Source of the DNA: Pseudothauera nasutitermitis
Lineage (GTDB): Bacteria; Pseudomonadota; Gammaproteobacteria; Burkholderiales; Rhodocyclaceae
Assembly (NCBI RefSeq): GCF_004801295.1
Contig: NZ_SSOC01000002.1
Span: 1-64,000, forward strand
DNA: 64,000 bases
Direction: 5' to 3'
Shown in pieces: positions 50,931-59,605 of the stretch. The notes below the pieces were generated by a model. It was given only the letters and a program-made list of their open reading frames with translations, was not told where the DNA came from and made no database searches. A program made the translations under genes and the position numbers. Within the stretch, counting starts at the first letter, position 1. Every line of letters starts with the position of its first letter.

Positions 50931-52181
50931 ATGCCGCTCGGCTTCTACATCATCATGGCGGCGCAGTTCTTTTCTGCGCTGGCCGACAATGCCCTGCTGA
51001 TCATCGCCATCGCCCTGCTGCGGGAGATGTCTGCCCCGCCCGAATACGAACCCCTGCTCAAGCTCGCCTTCACCCTGTCCTACGTGGCGCTGGCGGCCTT
51101 CGTCGGCGCCTTCGCGGACTCCATGCCCAAGTGGCGGGTGATGCTGGTCAGCAACACCATCAAGATCGGCGGCTGTCTGATGCTCTTCCTCGGCACGCAT
51201 CCGCTGTTCGCCTACGCGGTCATCGGCCTGGGTGCGGCGGCCTACTCGCCGGCCAAGTACGGCATCCTCACCGAATATCTGCCGCACCGCCTGCTGGTGG
51301 TCGCCAACGGCTGGATCGAAGGGCTCACCGTGGGCGCCATCATCCTCGGCACGGTGATGGGCGGGGTGCTGATCCATCCCGAGGTGGCCGGCTACATCGC
51401 CTCCATCGGCGTGCCCGGCGTGGAAACGCCGATGGGCTCCACGGTACTGGTCATCGGCAGCCTCTACGTGGTGGCCGCCATCTTCAATCTCTACATCCCG
51501 GATACCGGGGTGGACCACAAGCCGCTGAAGAACAACCCGCTGTATCTGTTCCACGACTTCAACCACTGTCTGAAGCTGCTGTGGCGCGACAAGCTGGGGC
51601 AGATCTCGCTGGCGGTGACCACGCTGTTCTGGGGCGCCGGCGCCACGCTGCAGTTCATCGTCATCAAGTGGGCGGAACACAATCTGGGCTTCGACCTGTC
51701 GCAGGCCTCCATGCTGCAGGGCGTGGTGGCCATCGGCATCGCCGCCGGCTCGATCATGGCGGCGCGCATGATCACCCTGCGCCGCGCGGTGCAGGTGATT
51801 CCGCTGGGCATCGCCATGGGCCTCGGGGTGATGCTGATGATCGGCGTGACCCACTCGGCCGCGGCGATGGCGCTGCTGGTGGTCATCGGCGTGCTGGCCG
51901 GCTTCTTCGTGGTGCCGATGAACGCCCTGCTCCAGCATCGCGGCCACATCCTGATGGGTGCGGGGCACTCCATCGCGGTGCAGAACTTCAACGAGAACCT
52001 GTCGATCCTGGTGATGACCGGCGTATACGCCCTGCTGATCATGTTCGGCGTGTCGATCAACACGGTGATCGTGCTGTTCGGCCTGCTGGTGGCGGGCACC
52101 ATGGTGCTGGTGCGCATCCGCCACAACCAGAACCAGCGCGAATTCGACGCGGTCGCCCTGCTGGAAGACCGCTCCCACTGA
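50931..52181 (+). CDS. lplT: Lysophospholipid transporter LplT
   Basis: 416 residues with about 12 membrane helices of the MFS fold. FYIIMAAQFFSALADNALLI and AFVGAFADSMPKWRVMLVSN are characteristic of LplT. It flips lysophospholipids into the cytoplasm for re-acylation. In enterobacteria the acyltransferase Aas follows it; here it does not, and the next gene is the metal ATPase on the other strand. Confidence 0.9.
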   Translation: MPLGFYIIMAAQFFSALADNALLIIAIALLREMSAPPEYEPLLKLAFTLSYVALAAFVGAFADSMPKWRVMLVSNTIKIGGCLMLFLGTHPLFAYAVIGLGAAAYSPAKYGILTEYLPHRLLVVANGWIEGLTVGAIILGTVMGGVLIHPEVAGYIASIGVPGVETPMGSTVLVIGSLYVVAAIFNLYIPDTGVDHKPLKNNPLYLFHDFNHCLKLLWRDKLGQISLAVTTLFWGAGATLQFIVIKWAEHNLGFDLSQASMLQGVVAIGIAAGSIMAARMITLRRAVQVIPLGIAMGLGVMLMIGVTHSAAAMALLVVIGVLAGFFVVPMNALLQHRGHILMGAGHSIAVQNFNENLSILVMTGVYALLIMFGVSINTVIVLFGLLVAGTMVLVRIRHNQNQREFDAVALLEDRSH

Positions 52182-52187
52182 GTGCTC

Positions 52188-54482
52188 TCAGGCGCCGTGC
52201 GCGGCCTCTTCTGCGCGCAGCAGGCGCAGGCCGTTGGCGACCACGATCAGGCTGGCGCCGACGTCGGCGAACACCGCCATCCACATGGTGCCCAGCCCGA
52301 CCAGGGTGAGCCCCAGAAACACTGCCTTGATGCCCAGCGCCAGCACGATGTTCTGCACCAGCAGACGGTGCGTGCGGCGCGACAGGCGGATGAACTGTGG
52401 CAGCTTGCGCAGGTCGTCGTCCATCAGCGCGACGTCGGCGGTCTCGATGGCCGTGCCGGTGCCCGCCGCACCCATGGCGAAGCCGATGTCGGCGCGCGCG
52501 AGCGCGGGAGCGTCGTTGATGCCGTCGCCGACCATGCCCACGGCCGCGCCTTGGCCCACGCGTTCCTCGATGCGCGCCAGCTTGTCCTCCGGCAGCAGGT
52601 CGCCGTGGGCTTCGTCGATGCCGGCCTGGGCGGCGATGGCCTGCGCGGTCTGCGCGTTGTCGCCGGTGAGCATCAGCGTGCGGATACCCAGCGCGTGCAG
52701 TTCGGCGATGGCCGCCCGGCTGCTGTCCTTGAGCGTGTCGGCCACCGCGAACAGCGCTTGGGCGCCCTCCTCGTCCGCCAGCACGACCACGGTCTTGCCC
52801 TGGGATTCCAGCACCGCCAGACGGGCCTCCAGCGCCTCGCCGCACAGGCCGCGTTCGTGGATCAGGCGGTGGTTGCCGAGCAGCCAGGCGCGGCCATCGA
52901 TCACCCCACGCACGCCGCGTCCCGGCAGTGCCTCGAAAGCGTCGACCGCGGCGGGTGTCACGCCATCCGCGCGCGCGGCTTCGGCGACCGCGCGGGAAAC
53001 CGGGTGGTCGGAGCGCGTGGCCAGACCGCCCGCGAAACGGCGCGCGGTGGCTGCGTCCAGATCGGCGAGCGTGGCGAAATCGGTCTGCGCGGGCTTGCCG
53101 CGGGTCAGCGTGCCGGTCTTGTCCAGGGCGATCCAGGCCAGCTCGCGGCCGCGTTCCAGATACACCCCGCCCTTCACCAGGATGCCGCGCCGCGCGGCGG
53201 CGGCCAGGCCGCTGACGATGGTCACCGGGGTGGAGATCACCAGCGCGCAGGGGCAGGCGATCACCAGCAGCACCAGCGCCTTGTAGATCCACGCCAGCCA
53301 TGCGCCGTCCAGCAGCAGCGGCGGCAGCAGCGCGACGCCCAGCGCGACCACCAGCACGGCCGGGGTATAGACCTTGGCGAAGGCGTCGACGAAGCGCTGG
53401 GTGGGCGCGCGCGCGCCCTGGGCGGCCTCGATGGCGTGGATGATGCGCGCCAGCGTGCTGTTGTCGGCGCGCGCGTTCACCACGTATTCGAAGGAGCCGG
53501 TTTCGTTGATCGTGCCGGCGAACACCGCATCGCCCACACTCTTGTCCACCGGCAGGCTCTCGCCGGTGATCGGCGCCTGGTTGACCGTCGAGTGGCCGCT
53601 GGCCACCTCGCCGTCGAGCGCGATGCGCTCGCCCGGACGCACCCGCGCCCGCGCGCCGATGTCCACCTCGCGCGCCGCCATGACGCGCCAGGAGCCGTCG
53701 GGCTGCAGCACGGTGGCCTCTTCCGGGGCCAGCTCCATCAGCCCGCGGATGGCGTTGCGTGCGCGGTCCAGCGAACGCGCCTCGACCATTTCGGCGATGG
53801 TGAACAGCACCATCACCATCGCCGCCTCAGGCCATTGGCCGATCAGGAAGGCACCGGTCACCGCGATGCTCATCAACGCATTGATGTTGAAATTGCCGTT
53901 GCGCACCGCGATCCAGCCCTTGCGGAAGGTGGTGCCGCCGCAGGCCAGCACGGCGATGCCGGCCAGCAGCGCGGAGGCCCACTCGGGCGCCGACAGCCAG
54001 TGCGCGGCCTCGGAGGCGAGTGCTGCCACCACCGCGAGCGCCAGCGGCCACCAGGGCTTGGGCGCGTCCTCGATGGCCGTCGGGGCGGCGCCTTCGGCGA
54101 GCGGCTCCGGATTGAAGCCCAGCGAGCGGATGGCATCGAGCACCGCGTCCAGGCGTTCGGGGCGATGATCGACGGTCAGCACCCGCCCCATCAGGTCGAA
54201 TTCCAGCCCGCGCACGCCGGGCATGCCGCCGAGCTTCTTGCGCAGCAGGGCTTCCTCGGTGGGGCAGTCCATCTGCAGGATGCGGATGGGCGAGCGGACG
54301 TCTCCGTCGGCCAGCAGCGTCGCATGCGCGGGCTTGCGCGGCGGGGAAACGGGCGCGGGGGCGCAGCAGCTGTCGTGCGCGGCGTGTTCATGCGTGTGGC
54401 CGCCGCCGCAGCAGGAAGTGCCGCCCTGGATGATCGGCAGTTCGATGGCGGCGCGGGATCGGGTCGAATCCGGAGTGCTCAT
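52188..54482 (-). CDS. cadA: Heavy-metal P-type ATPase (Zn/Cd/Pb exporter, CadA/PbrA type)
   Basis: 764 residues from the ATG at 54482. The N-terminus has a metal-binding stretch TSCCGGGHTHEHAAHDSCC and an HMA domain with MDCPTEE (71-77), the variant typical of Zn/Cd/Pb pumps. CPC motif in VIACPCALVISTPV, phosphorylation site DKTGTLTRG, TGES loop and GDGINDAPALA hinge are complete. It exports Zn2+/Cd2+/Pb2+ from the cytoplasm. Divergently transcribed from the MerR-type regulator, which most likely controls it. Confidence 0.95.
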   Translation of the reverse strand: MSTPDSTRSRAAIELPIIQGGTSCCGGGHTHEHAAHDSCCAPAPVSPPRKPAHATLLADGDVRSPIRILQMDCPTEEALLRKKLGGMPGVRGLEFDLMGRVLTVDHRPERLDAVLDAIRSLGFNPEPLAEGAAPTAIEDAPKPWWPLALAVVAALASEAAHWLSAPEWASALLAGIAVLACGGTTFRKGWIAVRNGNFNINALMSIAVTGAFLIGQWPEAAMVMVLFTIAEMVEARSLDRARNAIRGLMELAPEEATVLQPDGSWRVMAAREVDIGARARVRPGERIALDGEVASGHSTVNQAPITGESLPVDKSVGDAVFAGTINETGSFEYVVNARADNSTLARIIHAIEAAQGARAPTQRFVDAFAKVYTPAVLVVALGVALLPPLLLDGAWLAWIYKALVLLVIACPCALVISTPVTIVSGLAAAARRGILVKGGVYLERGRELAWIALDKTGTLTRGKPAQTDFATLADLDAATARRFAGGLATRSDHPVSRAVAEAARADGVTPAAVDAFEALPGRGVRGVIDGRAWLLGNHRLIHERGLCGEALEARLAVLESQGKTVVVLADEEGAQALFAVADTLKDSSRAAIAELHALGIRTLMLTGDNAQTAQAIAAQAGIDEAHGDLLPEDKLARIEERVGQGAAVGMVGDGINDAPALARADIGFAMGAAGTGTAIETADVALMDDDLRKLPQFIRLSRRTHRLLVQNIVLALGIKAVFLGLTLVGLGTMWMAVFADVGASLIVVANGLRLLRAEEAAHGA

Positions 54483-54511
54483 GGCGTGCTCGGAAGCAAG
54501 AGGATGGAACC

Positions 54512-54542
54512 ATTGCACACCCTGAAGTTACTATAGGGTCAA
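54512..54542 (-). promoter_or_regulatory. MerR-type promoter and operator of the metal ATPase
   Basis: Read on the minus strand, a -35 TTGACC (54537-54542) and a -10 TGCAAT (54512-54517) are separated by 19 bp, the overlong spacing that MerR-family activators correct by DNA distortion. Inside lies a 21-bp near-palindrome (54519-54539), arms ACCCTGAAGT and ACTATAGGGT, two mismatches, similar to known PbrR/CadR operators. This predicts metal-induced expression of the ATPase. Confidence 0.88.
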
Positions 54543-54560
54543 CCCCTCCGGAGAACGGCC

Positions 54561-54992
54561 ATGAAAATCGGCGACCTGGCGCGCACCGCCCAATGCACGG
54601 TGGAAACCGTGCGCTACTACGAGCGCGAGGGCCTGCTGCCGCCACCCGCGCGCACCGCCGGCAACTTCCGCGATTACGGCCACGAGCACGCCGATCGCCT
54701 GCGCTTCATCCGCAACTGCCGCGCGCTGGACATGAGCCACGGGGAAATCCGCAGCGTGCTGGCGCTGGCCGATCAGCCGGCGGCCGGCTGCGGCGCAGTC
54801 AATGAAGTGTTCGACCAGCACATCGCCCATGTGGACGAGCGCATCCGCGAGCTCGAGCAGCTGCGCGGCGCGCTGCTCGCCCTGCGCGAGCGCTGCCGGC
54901 ACGAGCAGGCCGTGGAGGCCTGCGGCATCCTGCAGGGGCTGGCCGAGATGGAAAGTGAGCCGCGCCATGAGCGCCACACGCATCTGGGTTGA
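54561..54992 (+). CDS. MerR-family metal-responsive regulator (PbrR/CadR type)
   Basis: 143 residues. MerR winged helix (MKIGDLARTAQCTVETVRYYEREGLL), long dimerisation helix and three cysteines, Cys77, Cys112 and Cys121, at the positions used for Pb/Cd binding in PbrR-like proteins (spacing 35 and 9, as I recall for PbrR). It should bind the operator between itself and the ATPase gene and activate on Pb, Cd or Zn. GGAG lies upstream of the ATG. Confidence 0.92.
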   Translation: MKIGDLARTAQCTVETVRYYEREGLLPPPARTAGNFRDYGHEHADRLRFIRNCRALDMSHGEIRSVLALADQPAAGCGAVNEVFDQHIAHVDERIRELEQLRGALLALRERCRHEQAVEACGILQGLAEMESEPRHERHTHLG

Positions 54993-55025
54993 CGCGCACC
55001 GGCCACGCTCTACACTGCACTGCCA

Positions 55026-55376
55026 ATGAAGCGTCTGCTGCTGATCCTCCTCGCCGTGCTGTTGCCCGTGCAGTCCGCGCTGGCGGCATTGGACGCCTAC
55101 TGCGCGCTGGAGGATCCGGCTCCGCTGGCCGCCGCCTGCATGGATGCCTGCCACCGTGGCGGCGATGCGGGGGGAGAAGACGGCAGCGCCCGTCTGCATC
55201 CGGATTGCCATTCCTGCCACCTTGCACAGTTCGCCATGGTTGCTGCGGCCCCGCCGCTGGCCCCGTCCGCCCGCGCGGATGCCCATGCCGGCGAAGCTCC
55301 CGGCTTCCTGGCCTCGCATCCTCCCGCGCGTCCGGAGCGCCCCAAATGGCGGGGGCCTTCCAGCGCGCCCGCCTGA
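55026..55376 (+). CDS. CzcI-like small secreted Cys/His-rich protein
   Basis: 116 residues. Signal peptide MKRLLLILLAVLLPVQSALAA, then a Cys/His-rich mature part (CALED, CMDACHRGG, HPDCHSCHLAQF). Such proteins accompany czc- and cad-type metal resistance genes; CzcI is thought to modulate resistance, perhaps by binding metal in the periplasm. It follows the regulator by 34 bp and could be in its transcript. Family assignment rests on the pattern and context. Confidence 0.65.
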   Translation: MKRLLLILLAVLLPVQSALAALDAYCALEDPAPLAAACMDACHRGGDAGGEDGSARLHPDCHSCHLAQFAMVAAAPPLAPSARADAHAGEAPGFLASHPPARPERPKWRGPSSAPA

Positions 55377-55487
55377 GGCGCGGCCCTGCCCTTCCCTGTC
55401 CGCTTTCATCCCATCCGTACGGCCGCCACCCGGCGCACCATGCTTGCGCGGAGGGCGGGCATGCAGACCCGATCATCCGGAGATTTC

Positions 55488-56138
55488 ATGAAACGCACTT
55501 ATCTCGTCATCGGCGCCGCCATCGTTCTGGTCGGCGGTTTTCTCGTTGCGTCCTTGCTCAGCACGAGCGATCCGGGGGCGCAGCGTGCAGAGGTGGCCGC
55601 GCAGAACCCGGCCGTCTTCAATCGCATGGGTTCGCCCGCGCTGGGGCCGCTGATGGCGCGCGCCCAGGTCACCGAGTTCTTCGATCCGGCCTGCGAAGGT
55701 TGCCGGGCCTTCCATCCCTACGTGAAGCAGATCATGCAGGCCCACGAAGGCAAGGTGCGCCTGACCCTGCGCTACGCCACCTTCCACAAGGGTTCCGACT
55801 ACGTGGTGAAGGTGCTGGAAGCAGTACGCATGCAGGGCGATGCGCTGTACTGGCAGGCGCTCGATGCCATTCTCGAGGCGCAGCCGGTCTGGGCCGATCA
55901 CGGCCGGCCGCAGCCGCAGCGGGTGTGGGAGTTCATCGGCGGGCTGGGCATCGATCTGGAACGCGCGCGGCGCGACATGGACGATCCGCGCATCGCCGCG
56001 CTGATCGCCCAGGACACCGCCGACATCACCACGCTGCGGGTGAACAAGACCCCCAGCTTCTTCATCAACGGGCAGCCGCTGCGCGAGTTCAGCCCGGACA
56101 CCCTGAACGCGCAGATTGTCGAGGCGCTGCGCTCCTGA
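55488..56138 (+). CDS. Thioredoxin-fold thiol oxidoreductase (DsbA/DsbG-like), membrane-anchored
   Basis: 216 residues from the ATG at 55488. One N-terminal hydrophobic anchor (YLVIGAAIVLVGGFLVASLL), then a DsbA-type fold with active site CEGC in FFDPACEGCRAFH and cis-Pro region TPSFFINGQPL. Probably periplasmic. It is downstream of the CzcI-like gene (111 bp), so it may protect or re-form thiols of the Cys-rich metal-binding proteins under metal stress. That link is inference. Confidence 0.85.
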   Translation: MKRTYLVIGAAIVLVGGFLVASLLSTSDPGAQRAEVAAQNPAVFNRMGSPALGPLMARAQVTEFFDPACEGCRAFHPYVKQIMQAHEGKVRLTLRYATFHKGSDYVVKVLEAVRMQGDALYWQALDAILEAQPVWADHGRPQPQRVWEFIGGLGIDLERARRDMDDPRIAALIAQDTADITTLRVNKTPSFFINGQPLREFSPDTLNAQIVEALRS

Positions 56139-56165
56139 AAGCGTTCGCGGGCGCGGCGGCCGGGC

Positions 56166-57047
56166 TCAGCCGTCCGCCGCGCCCGTGCCATGCGCTTTCA
56201 TCTGCCGGCGCGCGTAGCACAGATCTTCCCAGGCCTTGGCCTTGTCGTTCTGGTTGCGCAGCAGATAGGCCGGGTGATAGGTCACCACCACGGGCACGCC
56301 GGCGTGCTCGAACAGCCTGCCGCGCGAGGCGCCGATCTTCACCTCGGTATCGAGCAGCGCCTGCGCGGCCGGGCGGCCCAGGGCGATCATCAGGCGTGGC
56401 TGCAGCAGGGCGATCTGGCGTTCCAGGAAAGGCAGGCAGGCAGCGATTTCGTCCGCTTCCGGGGTGCGGTTGTGCGGCGGACGGCATTTCACCGCGTTGG
56501 CGATGTAGACATTCTCGCCGCGCTTGAGGCCGATGGCCCCGAGCATGTTGTCGAGCAGCTTGCCGGCGGCGCCGACGAAAGGCTCGCCGCGCTGATCCTC
56601 TTCTGCCCCCGGGCCTTCGCCGACGAACAGCCAGTCCGCCCGCCGGTCGCCGACGCCGGGTACCGCCTGGCGGCGCTTCTCGCACAGCCGGCAGGCCCGG
56701 CAGGCGCGGATTTCCGCTTCCAGTTCCTCCCAGTCCAGCGTGGCGATGCGCGTGGCGCGTTGCGGATCGACCGCCGGACGGGCTTCGGCGGGCGGCGTGG
56801 CAGGTGGCGCCTGCGGCGCGGGCCGTGGAATGGGGGACTCCCGCCGGGGCGCGGCCACGGCTTCAGGCGTTCGCGGCGCCGGTGCCATTGCGCGCGGGGG
56901 CACTTCAGCGCAGGCTGGGGCCGGCGCGGCAACGACCGATCCGGCCTCATCCGCGACCTGCTCTTCCTGCGCCGCGCGCGAGCGCAGCCGCCACAACGGG
57001 CCCAGGCCCAGCTCGCGCAGAACGGAGGCACGCTGGCCGGCGATCAC
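56166..57047 (-). CDS. Uracil-DNA glycosylase, family 4 (Fe-S type)
   Basis: 293 residues with a GTG start at 57047 overlapping the rimI stop. The N-terminal 100 residues are a Pro/Ala-rich linker without homology. The C-terminal 190 residues are the UDG-4 domain: cluster cysteines in CRACRLC (and C at NAVKCRPPHNRTP), the FVGEGPGAEEDQRGEPFVG active-site motif and YHPAYLLRN. It removes uracil from DNA. The long linker is unusual but common in betaproteobacterial homologues. Confidence 0.9.
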   Translation of the reverse strand: MIAGQRASVLRELGLGPLWRLRSRAAQEEQVADEAGSVVAAPAPACAEVPPRAMAPAPRTPEAVAAPRRESPIPRPAPQAPPATPPAEARPAVDPQRATRIATLDWEELEAEIRACRACRLCEKRRQAVPGVGDRRADWLFVGEGPGAEEDQRGEPFVGAAGKLLDNMLGAIGLKRGENVYIANAVKCRPPHNRTPEADEIAACLPFLERQIALLQPRLMIALGRPAAQALLDTEVKIGASRGRLFEHAGVPVVVTYHPAYLLRNQNDKAKAWEDLCYARRQMKAHGTGAADG

Positions 57048-57535
57048 AGTGCAAGCCTCATCACGATGGCGTCCTCGCGGCCGCCGGGCGCCGGGTAATA
57101 TCCCTTGCGGCGGCCGATCTGTTCGAAACCGGTGCGCCGGTAGAGCGCGAACGCGCTCTGGTTGGAGGGGCGGACTTCCAGAAAGAACTGCGTGGAGCCG
57201 CCCGCGCGTGCGTTGCCGGTTAGGAAGTCGAGCAGCGCCGCGCCCAGACCGCGCCCCTGCATCGCGCGGTGTATGCCCAGGGTGAGCAGATGGGTTTCAT
57301 CCAGCACGTTGAGCAGCACGGCGTAGCCGCTGCGCTGTCCATCCATGCGTTGCACCCACACTGCCTGGCCGGCGCTCAGTGAATCGATGAAATTGCCCCG
57401 GCTCCATGGATAGGCGTGCAGGTCGGCCTCGGTGGCTTCCACCCAGTCCAGATCGTCTTCGCGCATCGGCGCATGGTCGATCACCGGCATTCCGGCATCC
57501 ATCTGGGGGCTGTCCGGAACCAGCGCGGCGTTCAT
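57044..57535 (-). CDS. rimI: Ribosomal protein bS18-alanine N-acetyltransferase
   Basis: 163 residues. GNAT fold with the acetyl-CoA motif GIHRAMQGRGLGAALLDFL and the C-terminal LEVRPSNQSAFALYRRTGFEQIGRRKGYY, characteristic of RimI. About 15-20 residues longer at the N-terminus than E. coli RimI; an internal start (MPVIDHAPM or MREDDL) is possible. Overlaps tsaB by 4 nt, the usual tsaB-rimI pair. Confidence 0.92.
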   Translation of the reverse strand: MNAALVPDSPQMDAGMPVIDHAPMREDDLDWVEATEADLHAYPWSRGNFIDSLSAGQAVWVQRMDGQRSGYAVLLNVLDETHLLTLGIHRAMQGRGLGAALLDFLTGNARAGGSTQFFLEVRPSNQSAFALYRRTGFEQIGRRKGYYPAPGGREDAIVMRLAL

Positions 57536-58218
57536 GCGCGCCCTCCGCGTGCCAGCCGTTCGGCGGTGGTCAGGGCGACCTTGTCGCGCACGTACAGCGG
57601 GGCGGCGAGTTCCGCGGCCAGCAGCGCACCGCGCCGGGCAAGTGCCGCGCCGAGCCGGGCGACTTCGGCCGCGCGCGGGACCGCTTCATGATCGAAACGC
57701 ACGGCGCACGGCGCCAACCGCTCCCGCAGGGCCGGGTAGGCGTTCAGCGCGGAACCGAGCACGGACCAGCGGCCCGCCGGGATTTCCAGCGTTTCTGGTG
57801 GTGCGCATCGGGGGGGGTGCACTTCTTCAAGCGCATCGCCCGTGCGCCGGTAGGCAGCGTAGTACACCTCGCTCATGCGCGCGTCGGTGGCCGTCAGCAG
57901 ATGTTCGCCCTCGCCCTGCAATGCCAGGGCCTCCAGGCTGCACACCGGTGCGACCCCCAGGTCCGCGCCCAGGGCCAGCCCCTGTGCCACCGCGCAGGAC
58001 AGACGCAGGCCGGTGAACGCGCCGGGACCGCTGCCGAAGGCGACGGCGTCCAACTGGCGCAGGGTAATGCCGGCCTCGGCGAGCAGTTCGCGCACGGCAG
58101 GCAGCAGATGGGCGGAGTGATTGGCGTGGCCCTGCAGCGGACGCTGCAGCAGCGTGTCGCCGAGCTGGAGTGCGATGCTGCCGTGTTCGCAGGAGGTTTC
58201 GAGGGCGAGAATGTTCAT
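57532..58218 (-). CDS. tsaB: tRNA threonylcarbamoyladenosine biosynthesis protein TsaB
   Basis: 228 residues. N-terminal ILALETSCEHGSIALQLGD, then SAHLLPAVRELLAEAG and FGSGPGAFTGLRLSCAVAQGLALG, conserved in TsaB. It works with TsaD and TsaE in t6A synthesis of tRNA. First gene of the leftward tsaB-rimI-udg row. Confidence 0.94.
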   Translation of the reverse strand: MNILALETSCEHGSIALQLGDTLLQRPLQGHANHSAHLLPAVRELLAEAGITLRQLDAVAFGSGPGAFTGLRLSCAVAQGLALGADLGVAPVCSLEALALQGEGEHLLTATDARMSEVYYAAYRRTGDALEEVHPPRCAPPETLEIPAGRWSVLGSALNAYPALRERLAPCAVRFDHEAVPRAAEVARLGAALARRGALLAAELAAPLYVRDKVALTTAERLARGGRA

Positions 58219-58278
58219 AGGCGCGCCATTTTACCGGTTGGCGCGCGTGCGCGCAGGGCTGTCCCCGCGTGTCCGGGC

Positions 58279-58644
58279 TCAGTGCGCGGGATAATCCTGA
58301 TAGGCGCTGCGTACGGCGCGGCGCAGTTCGAGATGCAGCGCGTTGCGTTCCTCGGTGGTCATGCGCCGGCGTTCGCGCTGGGGCGCGCCCTGGAGCCCCT
58401 CGTCGTCGCCGAGCAGGGCGCGGCGGACTTCGACGCGGCGCGGCACTTCGAGGGAGGCCGGATACTCGATGAGGACTTCCTGTTCGACCAGCGGCAATTC
58501 TTCGCTCAGGATCTCTTCGGAGGTCTCCTGGGCCTGGACGGGCGCGCTCAGCAGTACAGCGGCGAACAGACAGGCGGTCGCGGCGCCGCCGCTGTGGCGG
58601 AAGGCGGACGGGTCGCGCGTGGGTTCGACGGACGAAATCATCAT
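58279..58644 (-). CDS. Hypothetical secreted protein
   Basis: 121 residues. A hydrophobic stretch AATACLFAAVLLSAPVQAQ ends in a signal-peptidase site (AQA region), preceded by a polar 20-residue N-terminus; a start further downstream is possible. The mature part is charged and predicted helical (EEILSEELPLVEQE, RMTTEERNALHLELRRAVRSAYQDYP). I do not recognise a family; the terminal helix resembles small stress-related periplasmic proteins. It lies alone between tsaB and the ompR-like gene. Confidence 0.6.
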   Translation of the reverse strand: MMISSVEPTRDPSAFRHSGGAATACLFAAVLLSAPVQAQETSEEILSEELPLVEQEVLIEYPASLEVPRRVEVRRALLGDDEGLQGAPQRERRRMTTEERNALHLELRRAVRSAYQDYPAH

Positions 58645-58860
58645 GGCGGGAATTATATTTCCCCTTTCGGGGTCATGGGCGATTACGACTCAAGATAGAC
58701 GCTATCGACCCGCCGCTGCACCTGCATTTGTGTTTCAACCAGTGAGTTTGTAAGTGGATATTGCCCACTGCCAAACGTCTTACGAAGCGTTACGCCGCCC
58801 GCCGCTGCTCCGCGCGGTGGGCGCTGGCACACGGCTTTCCGAGCAGATAGGATGCGCACC
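58645..58860. other. Intergenic region upstream of the two-component genes
   Basis: 216 bp between the divergent hypothetical gene and the ompR-like gene. No gene or RNA was recognised. It must contain both promoters; AGGATG at about 58847 is the ribosome binding site of the regulator. A short inverted repeat, GTGGAT...GCCCAC-like, is too imperfect to annotate. Confidence 0.4.
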
Positions 58861-59598
58861 ATGAATACCAAAATCCGATATCGCGTACTGCTGGTGGACG
58901 ACGACGCGCGTCTTCGCGATCTGTTGTCCCGTTATCTCCAGGAGCAGGGCTTCACCGTCAAGGCGGTGATCGACGCTCCGGCCATGGACCGCGCCCTGCA
59001 CCGCGAGCACTTCGATCTGCTCGTGCTCGACCTGATGCTGCCGGGCGAGGACGGCCTGTCGATCTGCCGACGCCTGCGCGCGGCGGAAAACAAGCTGCCG
59101 ATCATCATGCTCACCGCCAAGGGCGACGACGTGGATCGCATCGTCGGCCTGGAAATGGGTGCCGACGACTATCTGCCCAAGCCGTTCAACCCGCGCGAGC
59201 TGGTCGCCCGCATCCACGCGGTGATGCGCCGCCAGCCACCCAGCCTGCCCGGCGCGCCCACGCCCGAGGACGAAGTGGTGAGCTTCGGCCGGGTGCGGGT
59301 GAACCTGGGTACCCGTACGTTGACTCGCGACGGCGAGGAAATCTCGCTGACCACGGGCGAATTCTCCCTGCTCAAGGTGCTGCTGCAGCATCCGCGCCAG
59401 CCGCTGTCGCGCGACAAGCTGATGGAACTGGCGCGCGGCCGCGAATACGGTGTGTTCGACCGCGCCATCGACGTGCAGGTCTCGCGCCTGCGCAAGCTGG
59501 TCGAGGACGACCCCGCCAAGCCGCGCTACATCCAGACGGTGTGGGGCTTCGGCTATGTTTTCGTCCCCGACGAGCCCAAGCCGGCCAGCGACGAATAA
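58861..59598 (+). CDS. ompR: OmpR-like response regulator
   Basis: 245 residues from the ATG at 58861; an ATG 9 nt upstream is possible. Receiver with YRVLLVDDDARLRDLLSRYL, phospho-acceptor Asp in LLVLDLMLPGEDGLS and Lys in DDYLPKPFNPREL, then an OmpR/PhoB winged helix ending TVWGFGYVFVPD. It fits OmpR in length. It is followed directly by the sensor kinase. Confidence 0.92.
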   Translation: MNTKIRYRVLLVDDDARLRDLLSRYLQEQGFTVKAVIDAPAMDRALHREHFDLLVLDLMLPGEDGLSICRRLRAAENKLPIIMLTAKGDDVDRIVGLEMGADDYLPKPFNPRELVARIHAVMRRQPPSLPGAPTPEDEVVSFGRVRVNLGTRTLTRDGEEISLTTGEFSLLKVLLQHPRQPLSRDKLMELARGREYGVFDRAIDVQVSRLRKLVEDDPAKPRYIQTVWGFGYVFVPDEPKPASDE

Positions 59599-59605
59599 GC
59601 GCTTC

